This document shows positions 5,624-7,664 of a stretch of DNA of 7,664 nt, piece by piece (position 1 is the stretch's first letter; the number at the start of each line of letters is the position of its first letter). The notes under the pieces are model-generated. The model was not told the origin of the DNA, did not search any database, and saw only the letters and a program-made list of their open reading frames with translations. This DNA is from Acetobacterium sp. (GTDB lineage: Bacteria > Bacillota > Clostridia > Eubacteriales > Eubacteriaceae). Made by a program: the position numbers and the translations under genes. Location of the stretch: NCBI GenBank assembly GCA_022013395.1, contig JAKLQL010000483.1:1-7664 (forward strand). The letters are read 5' to 3'.

Positions 5624-6265
5624 TTATTTTTGACACAGTTCAACTGCCAAAGCAGCCGCACCACCGGCATCCTTGGCAAAGGCATCACAGCCCATTCGGT
5701 CACAGAAATCCTGAGTGATGGGTGCCCCACCGATCATAATTTTTACCTGATCACGAATGCCCGCATCTACAAATGCTTTAACAACCTTTGGGGTTTCCGG
5801 CATGGTAGTGGTGAGGAGAATCGAACAGGCGACAATGTCGGCATTATTTTCAATCGCTGCTTCCACAAATTTTTCGGCCGGTACATCGATTCCGATGTCG
5901 ATGACTTTTAAGCCACGGCCTTCCAGCATCATCCCGACCAGGTTTTTGCCGATATCGTGCATGTCTCCCTGGACACTGCCCAGAATAACGGTTCCTAACG
6001 ATTTCGAATCCTGATCAGTTAACAATGGTTTTAATATTTTTGAACCTTCCATCATGGCATGGCAGGAACATAGCACTTCTGGTATATAAAGCTCATCGCG
6101 ACTGAATTCTTCACCAACTATCGCCATCCCGGCCATCATCGCGTCAAGAACTTCCTGGGCGCCGCAACCGGCATCGATGGCTTCCTGAACTAAACCGGGC
6201 ATAGCCCGTTCGTCACCGTCATAAAGAGTCTCTGATATTTTTTTAAGAATTTCCACTTTTTTCAC
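5624..6265 (-). CDS. Corrinoid (cobalamin-binding) methyl carrier protein
   Basis: The 213-residue protein has the usual two domains: a helical cap (B12-binding_2, about residues 5-85) and a Rossmann-like cobalamin domain (about 90-211). The cobalamin motif D101-M-H103-D-I-G106 supplies the lower axial ligand His103. S148-x-L150 and G179-G180 complete the site. It carries methyl on Co(I)/methyl-Co(III) between MTI and MTII. The start is not ATG. The long reading frame begins with GTG at 6263-6265, but the only purine-rich site (AAAAAGGA) is three bases away. A second GTG three codons later (6254-6256) has AGGTGA five bases upstream, so a 210-residue protein starting there is at least as likely. 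It follows the MTI stop after 16 bases, so translation of the two is probably linked. Reductive activation would need a protein encoded elsewhere. Confidence 0.92.
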   Translation of the reverse strand: MKKVEILKKISETLYDGDERAMPGLVQEAIDAGCGAQEVLDAMMAGMAIVGEEFSRDELYIPEVLCSCHAMMEGSKILKPLLTDQDSKSLGTVILGSVQGDMHDIGKNLVGMMLEGRGLKVIDIGIDVPAEKFVEAAIENNADIVACSILLTTTMPETPKVVKAFVDAGIRDQVKIMIGGAPITQDFCDRMGCDAFAKDAGGAAALAVELCQK

Positions 6266-6281
6266 CTGTCCTTTTTCTGTT

Positions 6282-7433
6282 TTAATCTAAATTAATGGGG
6301 TAATTTCCGAATTCATGAACACATTTTACCATGTGGACCAGATTTTCCGCACTGACATCCCCTTGAACATTGTGTGCCGGGGACAATAAGAATCCACCAC
6401 CAGGCGCTAATGCTTTGATAGCGTCCCGGACCTCATGGGTAATGTCTTCTTTGGTGCCAAAAGGCAGGATCTTTTGAATATCGATATTGCCATGAAAAAC
6501 AATGTCATTGCCAAATTCTTTTTTCAATTCATAGCGATCCATATTGGCTGCCGCCGGCTGAACCGGATCAAGTACATCAACACCGCACTCAATCAAGTCC
6601 GCGATAAATGGTTTAATGGCACCGCAGGAATGGAGCATAATCTTCGCTTCTGGACTATATTGATGTAAGGTTTTCTTAGCATGCTCAAAATGTTCTTTTA
6701 AATGGGGTTTTACAACATTTCTGAATGTTTTTGGCGACATCAGCGGACGATCCTGCATCCCCAGATCTTCACCACTGAGTCTTAAAATATCAACGTATTC
6801 ACCAACTTCAGCCATGATCACTTCGTTGGTGCGCTTTTGAATCTGACAGATCTTATCCATCAGAGCATGAGCAAATTCCTGATTGTTGATAATATCCCGA
6901 TACCACAGCTCATGACCACGCATATAGGTTGCCAGTTCAAAGACAGCTCCAGCAAATTTTGCTAAAATAGCAAGATCTGTCGTGTCCCGAACGCCCTTCA
7001 TCTCTTCCTTTAGACCAGCATAACGTTTGGGATCTTCTGGGTCTGGCCAAATATAGGTTTCCAAATCTTCAATGGTGGCATTTACCAGCGGCGGATTGAC
7101 CAGTTCAAAGTAGAAATGTCCCCCGTCAATGGCGGTTTTTTTCCAGTAACAGCCCCATTCATCAGTAAAACTGCCGTCTTCAAAGCTTTTAGTATGAACC
7201 GAAATACCAGAACGTGGCGAAATGTAATACATATCAATCCCCAATTTTTCGATCATCTCAATTGGCATCTGAACCTCGGTCCATCGACCCATTCTGGGGC
7301 TGTCAGGCAGATATTCCATGTCCAGCACTTTTTTCATATCCCGGTACACATCAATGGTCAGCACCATGTCAACTGGTACCCGGTCTGGTTCCTGGTGATT
7401 GGCTGCTGCCATCACTCTTTCTCGTGAATTCAT
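6282..7433 (-). CDS. Uroporphyrinogen decarboxylase-superfamily methyltransferase (MTI, substrate unknown)
   Basis: The 383-residue protein starts NSRERVMAAANHQEPDRVPVD, typical of UroD-superfamily corrinoid methyltransferases. Later motifs are RLSGEDLGMQDRPLMSP (218-234), the zinc-type motif H268-S-C270-G, GVDVLDPVQPAA (284-295), FHGNID (313-318) and GGGFLLSPAHNVQGDVSAEN (345-364). In MtaA-type enzymes zinc is held by His, Cys and a second, distal Cys; here the distal Cys is absent (SPAHN instead). UroD-superfamily members act as the substrate-demethylating MTI in several O-demethylase systems. Since it precedes the corrinoid protein and an MTII, it is best called an MTI. The methyl donor cannot be read from sequence; phenyl methyl ethers are the leading family-based guess. 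GAGG (7439-7442) is five bases from the ATG. Confidence 0.87.
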   Translation of the reverse strand: MNSRERVMAAANHQEPDRVPVDMVLTIDVYRDMKKVLDMEYLPDSPRMGRWTEVQMPIEMIEKLGIDMYYISPRSGISVHTKSFEDGSFTDEWGCYWKKTAIDGGHFYFELVNPPLVNATIEDLETYIWPDPEDPKRYAGLKEEMKGVRDTTDLAILAKFAGAVFELATYMRGHELWYRDIINNQEFAHALMDKICQIQKRTNEVIMAEVGEYVDILRLSGEDLGMQDRPLMSPKTFRNVVKPHLKEHFEHAKKTLHQYSPEAKIMLHSCGAIKPFIADLIECGVDVLDPVQPAAANMDRYELKKEFGNDIVFHGNIDIQKILPFGTKEDITHEVRDAIKALAPGGGFLLSPAHNVQGDVSAENLVHMVKCVHEFGNYPINLD

Positions 7434-7504
7434 TATTTCCTCGCTTTCTTAACCTAAATAATTAGCATTTTTCAGAAATTCTCGTGGCCTCGAGTCTTTT
7501 TTTC

Positions 7505-7523
7505 GTAAATAACATTTATTTAC
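7505..7523 (-). promoter_or_regulatory. Hairpin in the methyltransferase operon leader
   Basis: GTAAATAA (7505-7512), three bases, TTATTTAC (7516-7523) make a perfect 8-bp stem near the 5' end of the predicted transcript. It has no T run. It may stabilise the mRNA 5' end. Confidence 0.4.
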
Positions 7524-7533
7524 CATGCATTTC

Positions 7534-7602
7534 TACTACAATATAACATGATCAACATTGAATGTCAACATATTGTATTAACTTTATGATAATATTGTAG
7601 TA
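7534..7602. promoter_or_regulatory. Three 11-bp boxes around the operon promoter
   Basis: TACTACAATAT at 7534-7544 has an exact inverted copy at 7592-7602 (ATATTGTAGTA) and a one-mismatch inverted copy at 7570-7580 (ATATTGTATTA). The two upstream copies are 22 bp apart, about two helical turns, and end just upstream of the -35. The third overlaps the -10 and transcription start. This is the layout expected for a regulator that binds cooperatively. Confidence 0.5.
7540..7568 (-). promoter_or_regulatory. Promoter of the methyltransferase operon
   Basis: Minus strand: TTGACA (7563-7568), exactly 17 bases, TATATT (7540-7545). This is close to a perfect sigma-A promoter. Start near 7533 gives a leader of about 100 nt. 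The spacer contains a small palindrome, ACATTGAATGT (7555-7565). Confidence 0.75.
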
Positions 7603-7664
7603 AAATTATAGTGACATTTCGTTAATATGGTTGTTTTTTCTCGTTTTTAGCATAATTTCAGTTA
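7603..7664. other. Right edge, no gene seen
   Basis: AT-rich sequence with no open reading frame or clear structure. A minus-strand TATAAT (7605-7610) lacks a usable -35. The next upstream gene lies outside the window. Confidence 0.4.

Noticed and set aside
5181..5633. 150-codon plus-strand open frame opposite the MTII gene
   Set aside because: It lies wholly antisense to a clearly conserved gene, has no recognisable domain and no ribosome site. It is a shadow frame.
7482..7504. CTCG/CGAG stem followed by a T run on the plus strand
   Set aside because: Only a 4-bp stem, and no plus-strand gene ends there.
7434..7533. Cobalamin riboswitch in the methyltransferase operon leader (GGCCACGAG looks a little like a B12-box core)
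   Set aside because: The leader is only about 100 nt, too short for a cobalamin riboswitch, and the conserved B12 box is not present.
7540..7550. CATGTTATATT shared between this promoter (minus strand) and 996-1006
   Set aside because: An 11-mer of A/T-rich promoter sequence. One copy spans a -10 and the other is upstream of a -35, so the shared match is probably chance.

Overview
The window looks like a piece of an anaerobic, low-to-mid-GC Firmicutes acetogen chromosome, most likely Acetobacterium or a close relative in the Eubacteriaceae. The grounds are a corrinoid methyltransferase operon using methyltetrahydrofolate, a propionate/caffeate-type CoA-transferase, strong Shine-Dalgarno sites and sigma-A-type promoters. 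The genus is inference from protein character, not from a database match.

Layout: (1) Positions 1-884, minus strand, hold the first 294 codons of a family I acyl-CoA CoA-transferase that runs off the left edge. (2) Positions 885-1234 are a divergent regulatory region with a near-consensus promoter for the CoA-transferase, a PadR-type box, and tandem repeats before padR. (3) A PadR-family regulator (1235-1783, plus) is followed by a long hairpin and sfsA (1903-2649, plus), which ends at a rho-independent terminator. (4) A glycerol-kinase-like FGGY kinase lies convergently (2868-4355, minus), with its own promoter, a CcpA cre-like site and a leader that can fold. (5) Positions 4356-4714 also contain an unexplained element of about 159 nt bounded by 21-bp inverted arms. 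(6) A three-gene minus-strand operon reads from 7433 to 4715: UroD-superfamily methyltransferase (MTI), corrinoid protein, and AcsE-like methyltetrahydrofolate methyltransferase (MTII). Its promoter carries three copies of an 11-bp box.

How they may work together: MTI would demethylate a methylated substrate (perhaps a methoxylated compound) onto the cobalt of the corrinoid protein. MTII would pass the methyl to tetrahydrofolate, feeding the Wood-Ljungdahl pathway. No reductive activator for the corrinoid protein is in the window. The CoA-transferase under a phenolic-acid-type PadR regulator suggests a CoA-ester pathway for an aromatic or short-chain acid (caffeate reduction is one possibility). 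The kinase has lost two residues expected in a glycerol pocket, so its substrate is open.

The protein families are known ones. The least explained items are the 159-nt inverted-repeat element, the box array upstream of the methyltransferase operon, and the altered kinase pocket.
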